DNA of 64,000 nt from Sporosarcina quadrami (GTDB lineage Bacteria > Bacillota > Bacilli > Bacillales_A > Planococcaceae), in contig NZ_JACSQN010000004.1 of assembly GCF_014836615.1 (NCBI RefSeq), positions 1-64,000 on the forward strand, given 5' to 3'. How positions within the stretch are numbered: position 1 is the stretch's first letter; every line of letters starts with the position of its first letter. The position numbers and the translations under genes are program-made. Below the pieces are notes generated by a model. That model was not told the origin of the DNA, did no database searches, and worked only from the letters and a program-made list of their open reading frames with translations. Shown one piece after another: positions 34,158-42,545 of the stretch.

Positions 34158-34848
34158 CCGTAATCCTGAATTCAGTTGTCGATGCAGTTTCATTCAAATA
34201 GGTCGATAGCTTGTCCAACATATGTATAGGGGCTTCTGAATCCGCCCCCGGATTTGTTCCGTCATCATGCAACAGGATAATCGAGCCGTCCGCGGGTACA
34301 TTTTGAAGCCCTTCAAGCAATCCGCTCTCACAATGAGTTACTTTCCAGTCTTTGAACACATGAGACCATAAAACGATTTCATACGGTTTGGACAGATGCA
34401 ACGAAGCCGCGTTAAGGAAACCCCATGGCGGACGGTAGACAGTCGGGCTTTTGCCGGTCACATCCCGGATGGCACGATCCGTATCTTCAATCTGCTGTTT
34501 CAGACGTGCGGGAGTCAGGAGCCAGCTGGATGTATGTTGGTCATGATGTATGCCGATCTGATGGCCTTCCTCATACATACGCTTCACAATATCTGGATTG
34601 GCACGCACTTTTTCACCCACAACAAAAAAGGTTGCAGGAATCTCATATTTTTTCAGGAGGTCAAGCAATTGTAGAGTGTATACAGGATGCGGACCGTCGT
34701 CGAACGTCAGGGCTATCCCACTTCCTGAAGGCAACTTCTTCGTAATCCGATGACCTAATGTACGGATTATCGCCGTAGCACCCATTCCATATGCCAAGGG
34801 AAGAACTGCAACAACTGCTGCAATTTGAAATGCCTTTCGTTTTCTCAT
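34144..34848 (-). CDS. Polysaccharide deacetylase (NodB domain), membrane-anchored
   Basis: 234 residues. N-terminal hydrophobic anchor (about 7-27). The CE4 domain has motif 1 IALTFDDGPHPVYT, motif 2 GHQIGIHHDQHTS (the usual HS(x)HxH pattern is altered to HHDQHTS), motif 3 VYRPPWGFLN and a late HDD in IILLHDDGTN. CE4 enzymes remove acetyl groups from GlcNAc or MurNAc in cell-wall polymers. The ATG at 34848 follows GGAAGGTG. It lies upstream of crtN but separated from it by the crt promoter and its own terminator. Confidence 0.9.
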   Translation of the reverse strand: MRKRKAFQIAAVVAVLPLAYGMGATAIIRTLGHRITKKLPSGSGIALTFDDGPHPVYTLQLLDLLKKYEIPATFFVVGEKVRANPDIVKRMYEEGHQIGIHHDQHTSSWLLTPARLKQQIEDTDRAIRDVTGKSPTVYRPPWGFLNAASLHLSKPYEIVLWSHVFKDWKVTHCESGLLEGLQNVPADGSIILLHDDGTNPGADSEAPIHMLDKLSTYLNETASTTEFRITGTPM

Positions 34849-35031
34849 TAAATCACCTTCCCTTTCCGTCATTAATCCGTTCACTTTCTGTTAGTGTATC
34901 GGAATCTATGAAATAGCGGTACTATTTATAGTTATTTTCTATATGTTTTTCCATTTACGTTTATTCGCTAGCAACAAAGGAATAGTTGATAATAAGGATG
35001 AATATCGTAGAACAGGAAAGGAGAGATACAA

Positions 35032-35817
35032 TTGAACAATTCCCGTAAACTCTATATCAATATTCTGATGGTTGTTACCTATTTACTGATGATCACGATG
35101 AACGCGCTCGCGAATCTGTTGCCGCTCAATGGTCAGAACACGGGTGAAATATCCGACAAATACGCTAATCTATTTGCTCCTGCAGGCTTCACATTCTCCA
35201 TCTGGAGCGTAATCTATGTACTGCTAGCCTTACATATCCTCTATCAGCTCGGGCTATTTCGCAACAATAATTCGAATACACACCTGCTCACACAAATCAG
35301 CATTTACTTCTCCTTGTCATCCGTACTTAACACACTTTGGATTATCGCATGGCATTACGACCAACTGCTCCTATCCGTCTTCATCATGATTGGGATGCTA
35401 CTAACGTTAATTCACATTAACAAATTGACTGCCGCCTCAACATTATCGCTGAAAGAAAACTTCTTCATCAAACTCCCTTTCAGCATCTACTTCGGCTGGA
35501 TCACAGTCGCAACGATCGCTAATATTACCGCCTTACTCGTATCGATCGGCTGGAACGGTTTCGGACTCTCAGAAGCAACGTGGACAATAATCATCCTCAT
35601 CATCGGTACAGTAATCGGCGTACTGACAATGCTTCGACTCAATAATGCAGCGTACGGTCTAGCAATACTTTGGGCTTATTTCGGCATCTATTCCAAACAC
35701 ACTTCCGTTAGCGGCTTCAACTACGAATACCCAGCCATCATTCAAACAGTTATTATCTGCATGGCTGTCATTGCTAGTACAATGATTTTTGTATTGCTGC
35801 GCAAATCGCGGAAATAG
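35032..35817 (+). CDS. TspO/MBR-like tryptophan-rich membrane protein
   Basis: 261 residues with about seven transmembrane helices. FAPAGFTFSIWSVIYVLLALHILYQ near residues 47-72 matches the TspO/MBR signature, and WIIAWHYDQLLLSV and YFGWITVATIAN are also typical. This is the long form with extra C-terminal helices rather than five-helix TspO. TspO proteins bind porphyrins and other hydrophobic ligands. TTG start at 35032 with AAAGGAG upstream. Monocistronic; a terminator follows 85 bases on. Ligand unknown. Confidence 0.87.
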   Translation: MNNSRKLYINILMVVTYLLMITMNALANLLPLNGQNTGEISDKYANLFAPAGFTFSIWSVIYVLLALHILYQLGLFRNNNSNTHLLTQISIYFSLSSVLNTLWIIAWHYDQLLLSVFIMIGMLLTLIHINKLTAASTLSLKENFFIKLPFSIYFGWITVATIANITALLVSIGWNGFGLSEATWTIIILIIGTVIGVLTMLRLNNAAYGLAILWAYFGIYSKHTSVSGFNYEYPAIIQTVIICMAVIASTMIFVLLRKSRK

Positions 35818-35902
35818 AAAGCCTAGGTATTAACAGCAGTCCGCGTACTCGTCACAGAAATTTTGTCAATACTCAGTCCCAGGCCCTATAACATATCATC
35901 CT

Positions 35903-35929
35903 AACGACGAATTGGCATCGTCGTTTTTT
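35903..35929 (+). terminator. Terminator after TspO-like gene
   Basis: AACGACGA (35903-35910) and TCGTCGTT (35918-35925) with a 7-base loop, followed by a run of T. Compact and strong. Confidence 0.85.
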
Positions 35930-35984
35930 CCTGTATGATGATAGTAATAGAGGAAATCCAAACCAATACAGAGGAGAATGACAG

Positions 35985-36704
35985 ATGAAAAAATTTTTAT
36001 GGGCAGGGCTAATCGGAGGGTTGATCGTTATCCTTGGCATCTATGGATACGAGCGTTATATTGTATCAATGACAGGGAACGAAGCGATCGTCAAGAAGGA
36101 CAATGCCAAGTCACTTGCCGTGAAAGCGCGTTTTGGAGCAGGTGATTTGACTATACGTGGCGGCGCGGACGAGTGGATGGAGGCAGATTTTGATTACAAA
36201 CACAAAAAGAACGCCCCTAAAGTGACGAGTAGTGTCAAAAAAGGAACGAACTTCATCACTGTCGAGCAGAAACCGCAAATCCTAAGCTTTAATAGAAGCA
36301 AACTTGAAAGCAAGTGGGATATGCGGCTAAACAACGACATTCCGATAGATCTCGATGTCGACATGGGTGTTTCCGATGCGACACTGGATTTAAAAGGGCT
36401 TCAGCTGAACAAACTGAAGATTGACAGCGGTGTCAGTGATTCAACGATTGACCTTAGTGGTGACTGGAAGAACAGTTTTTCAGCCAACATCAATTTGGGC
36501 GTTGGCAACATGACCATCCTTCTGCCGAAACAGACTGGTGTCAAATTGAAAGTCTCCACAGGTATCGGTCAAGTAGATATGAAAGATTTTACGTCCATTG
36601 ATAAAGGCATCTATACAAATGAAGCCTATGAAAATTCAGATGTTAAAATCGAGATAATAGCGGATCTTGGAATCGGAAACCTAACAGTAAAACTTGTGGA
36701 TTAA
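35985..36704 (+). CDS. Membrane-anchored toast-rack/DUF2154-like beta-solenoid protein
   Basis: 239 residues. N-terminal signal-anchor (about 4-22). The remainder is repetitive beta: LAVKARFGAGDLTIRGGADE, IDLDVDMGVSDATLDLKG, LKIDSGVSDSTIDLSG, ANINLGVGNMTILLP, KVSTGIGQVDMKDF, DLGIGNLTVKL. The recurring G(V/A/I)(S/G)(D/N)xTxxL pattern is typical of the toast_rack N-terminal and LiaF-like domains. These are extracellular domains of unknown ligand, sometimes linked to cell-envelope stress. GAGGAG precedes the ATG. A terminator follows the stop. Confidence 0.8.
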   Translation: MKKFLWAGLIGGLIVILGIYGYERYIVSMTGNEAIVKKDNAKSLAVKARFGAGDLTIRGGADEWMEADFDYKHKKNAPKVTSSVKKGTNFITVEQKPQILSFNRSKLESKWDMRLNNDIPIDLDVDMGVSDATLDLKGLQLNKLKIDSGVSDSTIDLSGDWKNSFSANINLGVGNMTILLPKQTGVKLKVSTGIGQVDMKDFTSIDKGIYTNEAYENSDVKIEIIADLGIGNLTVKLVD

Positions 36705-36778
36705 AGAGTTTCACTAGAATTTTCGATTTGGAATCACCTAGACAGTAAGCCACTAACTTCACGAATCATATAAGTTGC

Positions 36779-36812
36779 CCGTTAATCCATCAACTGATTA
36801 GCGGACTTTTTT
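36779..36812 (+). terminator. Terminator after toast-rack gene
   Basis: CCGTTAATC (36779-36787) and GATTAGCGG (36796-36804), one wobble pair, followed by ACTTTTTTAT. It separates this gene from the convergent MFS exporter. Confidence 0.75.
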
Positions 36813-36817
36813 ATGTC

Positions 36818-37993
36818 TTATCTGATTCGAACATGCTTCGGTGTCTTACGCACCCAGAAATAAGTCAAAACCGAGCCGAGTACGAGCACGATCGCTGCGA
36901 AATAAAACGGAAAGTCGACATCCACATCAAAAAGCTTACCGCCGATAATCGGTCCGAATACTGTACCTAGACTCGTGAACATTGAGTTCATCCCACCGAC
37001 AAATCCCTGCTCATTACCGGCAATTTTCGATAAATGTGATGTTGCTGCAGGACGGATAAGGTCAAATCCGACAAAGACAATTATCGTTACGAATAACACA
37101 CTTGCGTATGAGTTCATAACCGTCATCATTCCTACCATTATGGCAGAAAAAATCAAGCTCCAAAGTATTAACCGCTTCTCACCCATCCACTTTGTCAGCC
37201 GGTCGAAAAGCACCACTTGTGCCACTGCTCCTACAATTCCACTTCCTGTTATGATAATCGCAATATCAGTCGGAGTGAATCCGAATTTATGGTCGACGAA
37301 CAAGCTGAAAACCCCTTCAAACGATGCCAAGCCGAATGACAGCACAAAGATGATAACAAAGACGATGAAGTACATTGGCGCAAAGATTCGCATGAATCCA
37401 GGTTTCTTGGCGTTTGGATCTGCATCCATATCTACTTGACGAGCAGGTTCTTTCAACATAATCCATGAGAAAATCGCTGCGAATAAGGCGAGACCTGCTG
37501 CAAAGAAAAACGGTACCCTCGTTCCATAACTCGCAAGAAAACCACCGATGCCAGGTCCGATGATAAACCCAGTCGAAATCGCAGCTGACATATAGCCAAG
37601 CGCTTTTGCACGGGTTTCATTCGTCGTAATATCCGCAATGAACGCCGTAACAGCAGGCATAATGAAAGCTGCGCTGACACCGCCAAGAATCCGTGAAGCG
37701 AATAGTTCAGGCAACCCTTCTCCTACTGCAAACAGCAATTCCGACGCGCTGAAGATGAATAACCCGATGACAATCATAATTTTTCTGCCAATTCTATCGA
37801 TTAGCCAACCTGTAATCGGAGACACAACAAGCTGTGCCACAGCGAAAAATGCCACCATATAACCGACGACTTCACCTGTAATCTGTAGCTCGTTCATCAA
37901 CGTTGGCAAGACAGGAATGACGAGACCGATTCCTAAAAACGCAATAAATAAATTGGTGAGCAATAGCACCAATGTAAGTGTTTGTTTACCCAT
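36818..37993 (-). CDS. MFS multidrug exporter (NorA/Bmr/Blt type)
   Basis: 391 residues, 12 transmembrane helices, DHA1 family drug/proton antiporter. Motif A GWLIDRIGRKIMIVIG in loop 2-3 and the antiporter motif C GFIIGPGIGGFLASYG in helix 5 are present, with the motif-A echo FDRLTKWMGEKRL in loop 8-9. The length equals NorA (388) and Bmr (389). It likely extrudes cationic dyes, quinolones or similar compounds. No adjacent MerR or MarR regulator is present. Terminator evidence lies on the opposite strand only. Confidence 0.92.
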   Translation of the reverse strand: MGKQTLTLVLLLTNLFIAFLGIGLVIPVLPTLMNELQITGEVVGYMVAFFAVAQLVVSPITGWLIDRIGRKIMIVIGLFIFSASELLFAVGEGLPELFASRILGGVSAAFIMPAVTAFIADITTNETRAKALGYMSAAISTGFIIGPGIGGFLASYGTRVPFFFAAGLALFAAIFSWIMLKEPARQVDMDADPNAKKPGFMRIFAPMYFIVFVIIFVLSFGLASFEGVFSLFVDHKFGFTPTDIAIIITGSGIVGAVAQVVLFDRLTKWMGEKRLILWSLIFSAIMVGMMTVMNSYASVLFVTIIVFVGFDLIRPAATSHLSKIAGNEQGFVGGMNSMFTSLGTVFGPIIGGKLFDVDVDFPFYFAAIVLVLGSVLTYFWVRKTPKHVRIR

Positions 37994-38080
37994 AATATTC
38001 TCCTACTGAAGTAGTTACCTTCGTTTTACTATTGGCTAATCATAGCAAGGCATACTACAACTTACAAGGCAGGAGAACTC

Positions 38081-38128
38081 ATGCAAACTCTACTTATTAA
38101 AAGTGTCAATCAGTTGTATATGGTATGA
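38081..38128 (+). CDS. Possible 15-aa leader peptide upstream of chrA
   Basis: ATG at 38081 with AGGAGAACTC directly upstream encodes MQTLLIKSVNQLYMV, then TGA. A bulged hairpin (38150-38169) with TTTTG follows 22 bases later. Together they look like a tiny gene with terminator or an attenuation leader. A separate promoter-like TTGTAA-18-TAATAT lies downstream, before chrA. Low confidence. Confidence 0.25.
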   Translation: MQTLLIKSVNQLYMV

Positions 38129-38149
38129 AAACTGATTCTTAGTCTGCAA

Positions 38150-38174
38150 CCTCTTACATCATGTAAAGGTTTTG
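38150..38174 (+). terminator. Weak hairpin upstream of chrA
   Basis: CCTCTTACA-TCA-TGTAAAGG forms an 8-bp stem with one bulged C, followed by TTTTG. It may terminate transcription of the short leader frame. Confidence 0.35.
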
Positions 38175-38252
38175 TAAATTAGCACAAAGTCTATGTAATA
38201 TATAGTATCTTTAGAGTATCTATACATACTTTTCTATTTTAAGGAGGTACTC

Positions 38253-39446
38253 ATGAAGCAACCAACTAAACGCAACACGTTTTCAGCCCTTTTAGAAATT
38301 CTACTCGTGTCGACTCGCTTAGGATTAACCTCATTCGGTGGACCGATTGCACATCTTGGCTATTTTCATGATGAATATGTACGAAGACGAAAGTGGATGA
38401 CAGAGAAGAATTATGCAGACCTAGTCGCGTTATCCCAATTTTTGCCCGGTCCCGCAAGTAGTCAGGTCGGAATCGGGGTCGGAGTCATGCGGGCGGGAGT
38501 ACTTGGTGGGATCGTTTCGTTCATCGGCTTCACGTTACCATCAGTCATCGCTCTTATTCTTTTCGCATTAATCGTAACTAATTTTGATGTTAGCGATGCT
38601 GGTTGGATTCACGGACTGAAACTTGTCGCCGTCGCAGTCGTCGCACACGCTATCATCGGAATGGCTAAAAACCTCACGCCTGATAACAAACGAAAAGCGA
38701 TTGCGTTATTCGCGCTACTCGGCACGTTGCTGTGGCAAACCGCATTCACACAAGTTGGCGTCATTCTAATCGCTGCGGTTATTGGCTTTCTCCTATTCAG
38801 TCAACAGAAAATAGATGATACAGAACGCTCACATTTTCCGATTTCAAAGAGAGTAGCCGCATTCTGTCTGTTCCTATTTTTTACTTTGCTGTTCGCTTTA
38901 CCTGTCCTTCGCGAACTAACTGGCTCTTACTGGATCGCCATGTTCGATAGCTTTTACAGATCAGGCTCTCTCGTATTCGGTGGTGGCCACGTCGTTTTGC
39001 CATTACTTGAACAGGAATTAGTGCCTTCTGGATTCATTGACAAAGAAGCATTTTTGGCTGGATACGGGGCGACACAAGCGGTGCCCGGTCCTTTATTCAC
39101 ATTTGCAGCGTACCTCGGGACAGTGATGAAAGGTTGGACAGGTGGATTATTCGCCACGTTCGCGATTTTTTTACCCGCTTTCTTGCTCATTCTAGGTGCA
39201 TTGCCGTTTTGGGATAGCTTACGGACGAATAAGAATGTTAAAGGTGCTATTCTCGGCGTCAATGCTGCTGTCGTCGGCATTCTAATTTCTGCCTTCTATT
39301 TGCCTATTTGGACAAGCGCCATTTTGGTTCCGGCTGATTTTGCCGTCGCCGCTGTTCTATTCAGCATGCTCGCCTATTGGAAACTGCCGCCTTGGATTGT
39401 CGTTTTAACGGGCGCGTTGGCTGGGTTGGTACTAGGAATGATGTAA
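38253..39446 (+). CDS. chrA: Chromate transporter, long-chain CHR family
   Basis: 397 residues, two homologous halves of about six helices. The N-terminal half begins TRLGLTSFGGPIAHLGYFHDEYVRRRKWM with LSQFLPGPASSQVGIGVG; the C-terminal half repeats RSGSLVFGGGHVVLPLL, GATQAVPGPLFTFAAYLG. FGGP/FGGGH and PGP motifs define ChrA, which exports chromate (or sulfate-like oxyanions) by proton antiport. AAGGAGG lies six bases before the ATG. A strong terminator follows. Confidence 0.94.
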   Translation: MKQPTKRNTFSALLEILLVSTRLGLTSFGGPIAHLGYFHDEYVRRRKWMTEKNYADLVALSQFLPGPASSQVGIGVGVMRAGVLGGIVSFIGFTLPSVIALILFALIVTNFDVSDAGWIHGLKLVAVAVVAHAIIGMAKNLTPDNKRKAIALFALLGTLLWQTAFTQVGVILIAAVIGFLLFSQQKIDDTERSHFPISKRVAAFCLFLFFTLLFALPVLRELTGSYWIAMFDSFYRSGSLVFGGGHVVLPLLEQELVPSGFIDKEAFLAGYGATQAVPGPLFTFAAYLGTVMKGWTGGLFATFAIFLPAFLLILGALPFWDSLRTNKNVKGAILGVNAAVVGILISAFYLPIWTSAILVPADFAVAAVLFSMLAYWKLPPWIVVLTGALAGLVLGMM

Positions 39447-39450
39447 ATGA

Positions 39451-39485
39451 AAAAAGCAGAGTCGCTTGTATGGACTCTGCTTTTT
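39451..39485. terminator. Bidirectional terminator, chrA and small peptide gene
   Basis: AAAAAGCAGAGTC (39451-39463) and GACTCTGCTTTTT (39473-39485), perfect 13 bp with a 9-base loop. A and T runs on each side serve both chrA (+) and the leftward small gene at 39489. Confidence 0.88.
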
Positions 39486-39488
39486 AAC

Positions 39489-39575
39489 TTATAAAATTTC
39501 CATTAAGACTGTCACAAGAATACCCAAAATCATCCCTACGACAAACGTCGCTGTGAATAAAAGACTTCGCTTCAA
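39489..39575 (-). CDS. 28-aa single-helix membrane peptide
   Basis: TTG start at 39575 with AAAGGATGAGG upstream encodes MKRSLLFTATFVVGMILGIL and ends VTVLMEIL; then TAA, four bases before a perfect bidirectional terminator. It has a basic N-terminus and one transmembrane helix with a GxxxG-like spacing (VGMILG). The ribosome-binding site and the terminator support expression. No family recognised; could be a regulatory small membrane protein or toxin-like peptide. Confidence 0.5.
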   Translation of the reverse strand: MKRSLLFTATFVVGMILGILVTVLMEIL

Positions 39576-39665
39576 CACCTCATCCTTTCAATACTTTCAT
39601 AGTTCAATGTATTACGTTGACGGACAAGATATGTCGGTAGACCACCAGACACTAGTTCCTGTTAG

Positions 39666-40589
39666 TCATTTTCCAACCATCAAACTCTGAATCCAACTAG
39701 ACAAAGTTTCCTTATCAACAAATGGGGCCAATTGGGAGATGATTTTTGGATCTAGCTTACCGATCTCGTTGTCACTCACCAATCGCTTAAGGTTATCCCT
39801 ACCGATAAAAGGAGCGAGCGAAACAAGATACTTTGAATCCAATTCGCCATCCACCACTTGTTCCACCAAACGATTCAGCATGCCTCTACTACAAAAAGGC
39901 GCCAAGCTTACAACGATATCCCACTGCAGATCATCATGAATAACTTTCTCAATCAATAGATCAACACGTTCCTTTCCGATAAAAGGAGCCAGTGAACGCA
40001 CAGCTTTTATATCCACTTCACCCTCAGATATGTTGTCTATTAACCGGTTTAGTACTTCTTTTCCTAAAAAAGGGGCTAATCGACGAATCGTTTTTAAATC
40101 AAATCCATCTCCCATTGCTTGCAGAACCAATACGTCCAATAGCTCAGTATCTAAAAAGGGGGCTAGCCTGACAAGTAAATCAGAGTTAAACAAATGTTGA
40201 TTAATACGACCTGTCACTTCAGACAATTCACTTGCCTTCAGTAAAGGCGCAACATCGACCAGTCCATCAAGATCGGCTTCACCGCTATTAATCATTTCGG
40301 CAACTGCTCCTCGACGTTCCTGCGTAAAACTTGTCATCATCCCTCCAAGATTGCGCTTGTATGCCGGACTTTCTTTTGTATTCCCTGCATTCATCAACTC
40401 ATCCACGGAAACACCAAATAACTGTCCCACGTTCACCAATGTACCGATATCCGGAAGCGACTCTCCCCGCTCCCACTTAGAAACCGCTTGATGACTAACA
40501 TTTAATCTGTCGGCAATCTCCATCTGTGTCAAATCTTGCTCTTTCCGTAACTTTGAAATATAACTTCCGATCCTTGGCATATCCAACAT
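39666..40589 (-). CDS. XRE-family HTH regulator with seven 29-residue LAPF repeats
   Basis: 307 residues. Residues 7-62 are a Cro/C1-type helix-turn-helix (YISKLRKEQDLTQMEIADRL, VSHQAVSKWERGESLPD). From residue 113 to the end a 29-residue unit repeats seven times. LAPF starts at 142, 171, 200, 229, 258 and 287, with a degenerate VAPL at 113. The unit reads roughly LAPFxxKExLxxLIxxxxxGExDxKxixs, which looks like a short helical-hairpin solenoid. It may act as a sensor or protein-interaction module. No ligand domain is known to me in this form. GGGAGG lies 8 bases before the ATG. It is alone on its strand, with no obvious target next door. Confidence 0.88.
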   Translation of the reverse strand: MLDMPRIGSYISKLRKEQDLTQMEIADRLNVSHQAVSKWERGESLPDIGTLVNVGQLFGVSVDELMNAGNTKESPAYKRNLGGMMTSFTQERRGAVAEMINSGEADLDGLVDVAPLLKASELSEVTGRINQHLFNSDLLVRLAPFLDTELLDVLVLQAMGDGFDLKTIRRLAPFLGKEVLNRLIDNISEGEVDIKAVRSLAPFIGKERVDLLIEKVIHDDLQWDIVVSLAPFCSRGMLNRLVEQVVDGELDSKYLVSLAPFIGRDNLKRLVSDNEIGKLDPKIISQLAPFVDKETLSSWIQSLMVGK

Positions 40590-40732
40590 CCTTAAAACCT
40601 CCCAATAAGTTTCAGCGCGCACTGTTAACTTTAGCCTAGCATATTGTTACCAGTAGGAGTATCAACTGTTGGTTGAATCAAGGATTCTACTGGTGATAGA
40701 ATTAACACACTTGCTTTCCCGGCCCCCATAAC

Positions 40733-41587
40733 TTATTTCCTCACAATCCCAAGACCCAGTTCAGTCGGCATGGTGCCCTTCTTGCTCTTTAAATAGACAG
40801 CATAAATTGTATACGCAGGTAACTCACAGTCGAGGTCATGATCTAATTCAAATAGATCCCCTTTTTGCAAATATGAATCCACAAAAGACTTTGGAACAAA
40901 ACCGAAAAAGTCTCCATTCATCAAATAATTGACGACTAGTGCTGTTTGATTGATCTTGAACCCCGGAACATAACGTGCTCCTACCAATTCTTCAAACCAA
41001 GTCGCGAAAGGATGACCCCAGTCAACAAACAAGAATCCCCCACTCTTCAATGACTGGATATCAATCAATTTCGATGGATCTCTTCCCACCAGAATAAAAT
41101 AATCTTCCTGGATTAATTCATGATTGACCATTGGATGACGAGGCCTAGAATAGACAATACCTATGTCAATCGTTCCGTCTATTACTTTTTGTATTGTTTT
41201 TTCATTTGTATGAGCCATTAAGTCTAAAGCTATTTCCGGGTGACTCATTTTGAAATTCACAATCGCTTCGTTAAGATTATAATTCCATATCGACGAAGGA
41301 CCGCCGATTACCAATTTATCGCTAAAGCGATCTTCAAGCCGAATTGTCTCGATACCTGTTTCAGCCAATGAATTTATACGTTCAGCATACGTGTAAAACA
41401 ACTCGCCCGCTCTCGATAGAGTTACCCTTTTATTCGTACGTGTAAATAACGGTTTACCTACAATTTGTTCAAGCACTCTTATTCTTGTGGTGATTGATGA
41501 TTGGGCTATATGCAGTATTTCTGCCGCTTTGGTAAAATTTCTCGTCTCTGCAATTGTTAAAAACGCTTTGATTTGATCCAAATCCAT
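40733..41587 (-). CDS. LysR-family transcriptional regulator
   Basis: 284 residues. N-terminal winged helix (1-65) with DQIKAFLTIAETRNFTKAAE and AQSSITTRIRVLEQIVGKPLFTR. The C-terminal periplasmic-binding-like effector domain (about 90-284) has the usual LVIGGPSSIWNYNLNEAI opening and DIGIVYSRPRHPM. The ATG at 41587 is preceded by GGGGAGGGG. It is divergent from the hydrolase-like gene at 41707, with about 120 bases between starts, a common LysR/target layout, so that gene is the best candidate target. Confidence 0.92.
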   Translation of the reverse strand: MDLDQIKAFLTIAETRNFTKAAEILHIAQSSITTRIRVLEQIVGKPLFTRTNKRVTLSRAGELFYTYAERINSLAETGIETIRLEDRFSDKLVIGGPSSIWNYNLNEAIVNFKMSHPEIALDLMAHTNEKTIQKVIDGTIDIGIVYSRPRHPMVNHELIQEDYFILVGRDPSKLIDIQSLKSGGFLFVDWGHPFATWFEELVGARYVPGFKINQTALVVNYLMNGDFFGFVPKSFVDSYLQKGDLFELDHDLDCELPAYTIYAVYLKSKKGTMPTELGLGIVRK

Positions 41588-41706
41588 TTCTCCCACCCCT
41601 CCCCATAATCTATTTTTCCGATTGTACCTATCCAATAAATCAATTTTACAGCTTGTATACCATTCCGTAAAATGAGAATTATAAAAACTTGGAGGTAGAT
41701 AGAATT

Positions 41707-42339
41707 ATGGGTTCAAGAATCATGCATATAATCATTGCCAATAAAATCGCCGACAGCCTAGCCATAAATGATAAAACACCATTCTTACTTGGAAGTATCG
41801 CTCCGGATGCTGTTTCATCCAAAGACTCTTCACATTTCTTTGCGGGTGACCTGCAAGACTATTCGAGATGTGTGGACTACCAAGCATTTATTCATATGTA
41901 TCATACACAGAAAGAAAATCATTATTTACTCGGATACTATACACATTTAATAGCAGACGATATTTGGCTGAAAGGTTTTTATCTGCCTTGGCTGAAAAAT
42001 CGAATGGCTGCTAATCATGAGATGTTCAATCTATACCATAACGATTTCAAATTATTAAATGGAAAGTTACTAGAACACTACGGCTTCAAAGAAGAATTGT
42101 GCAAAGCACTTAGGCAATCTCAAGCGCTTATTGACCTTGATGAAGTTAAGACGAAGGACGTTAACGAATTCATTCCATATGTAATTGGGGATATGGACTA
42201 TGACATAAATGCTGTTATGAGTGAGAAACTACATGTATTTACACTCGAACAGATTATTGGTTACATAGAAACTTGCGTTGATATAGGGCTGTTAAAAATT
42301 AAAGCTTTAGAATTACAGATTCACAATCAATTAAATTAA
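41707..42339 (+). CDS. Zinc-dependent phospholipase C/nuclease-like hydrolase domain protein
   Basis: 210 residues, no signal peptide. It opens MGSRIMHIIIANKIADSL, with GSIAPDAVSSKDSSHFF, CVDYQAFIHMYH, YLLGYYTHLIADDIWLKGF. The spaced His/Asp residues (MHI, APD, SHF, YTHLIADD) match the bacterial zinc-dependent phospholipase C/S1-P1-like fold used by many uncharacterised Bacillus hydrolases. The ATG at 41707 is chosen; GGAGG is 11 bases away, slightly long. Divergent from a LysR gene. Substrate unknown. Confidence 0.75.
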   Translation: MGSRIMHIIIANKIADSLAINDKTPFLLGSIAPDAVSSKDSSHFFAGDLQDYSRCVDYQAFIHMYHTQKENHYLLGYYTHLIADDIWLKGFYLPWLKNRMAANHEMFNLYHNDFKLLNGKLLEHYGFKEELCKALRQSQALIDLDEVKTKDVNEFIPYVIGDMDYDINAVMSEKLHVFTLEQIIGYIETCVDIGLLKIKALELQIHNQLN

Positions 42340-42545
42340 TTTCATTCCCGAGTATCCTTTTTGACCCCTCCTCTTGCTTTGATGAAGGTTAATAACAATA
42401 ATGCTTCGTCATTCTACACAAAAATTACAACAACTCTGACATGAAAACTCACATGTTATGCACATCCTATTGAATTTCAGTTCAAAAGAACGTATGTTAC
42501 AAGTGGAGATAACGGTGAAAAACGGTAGTAAGAGGAGAGCATATC

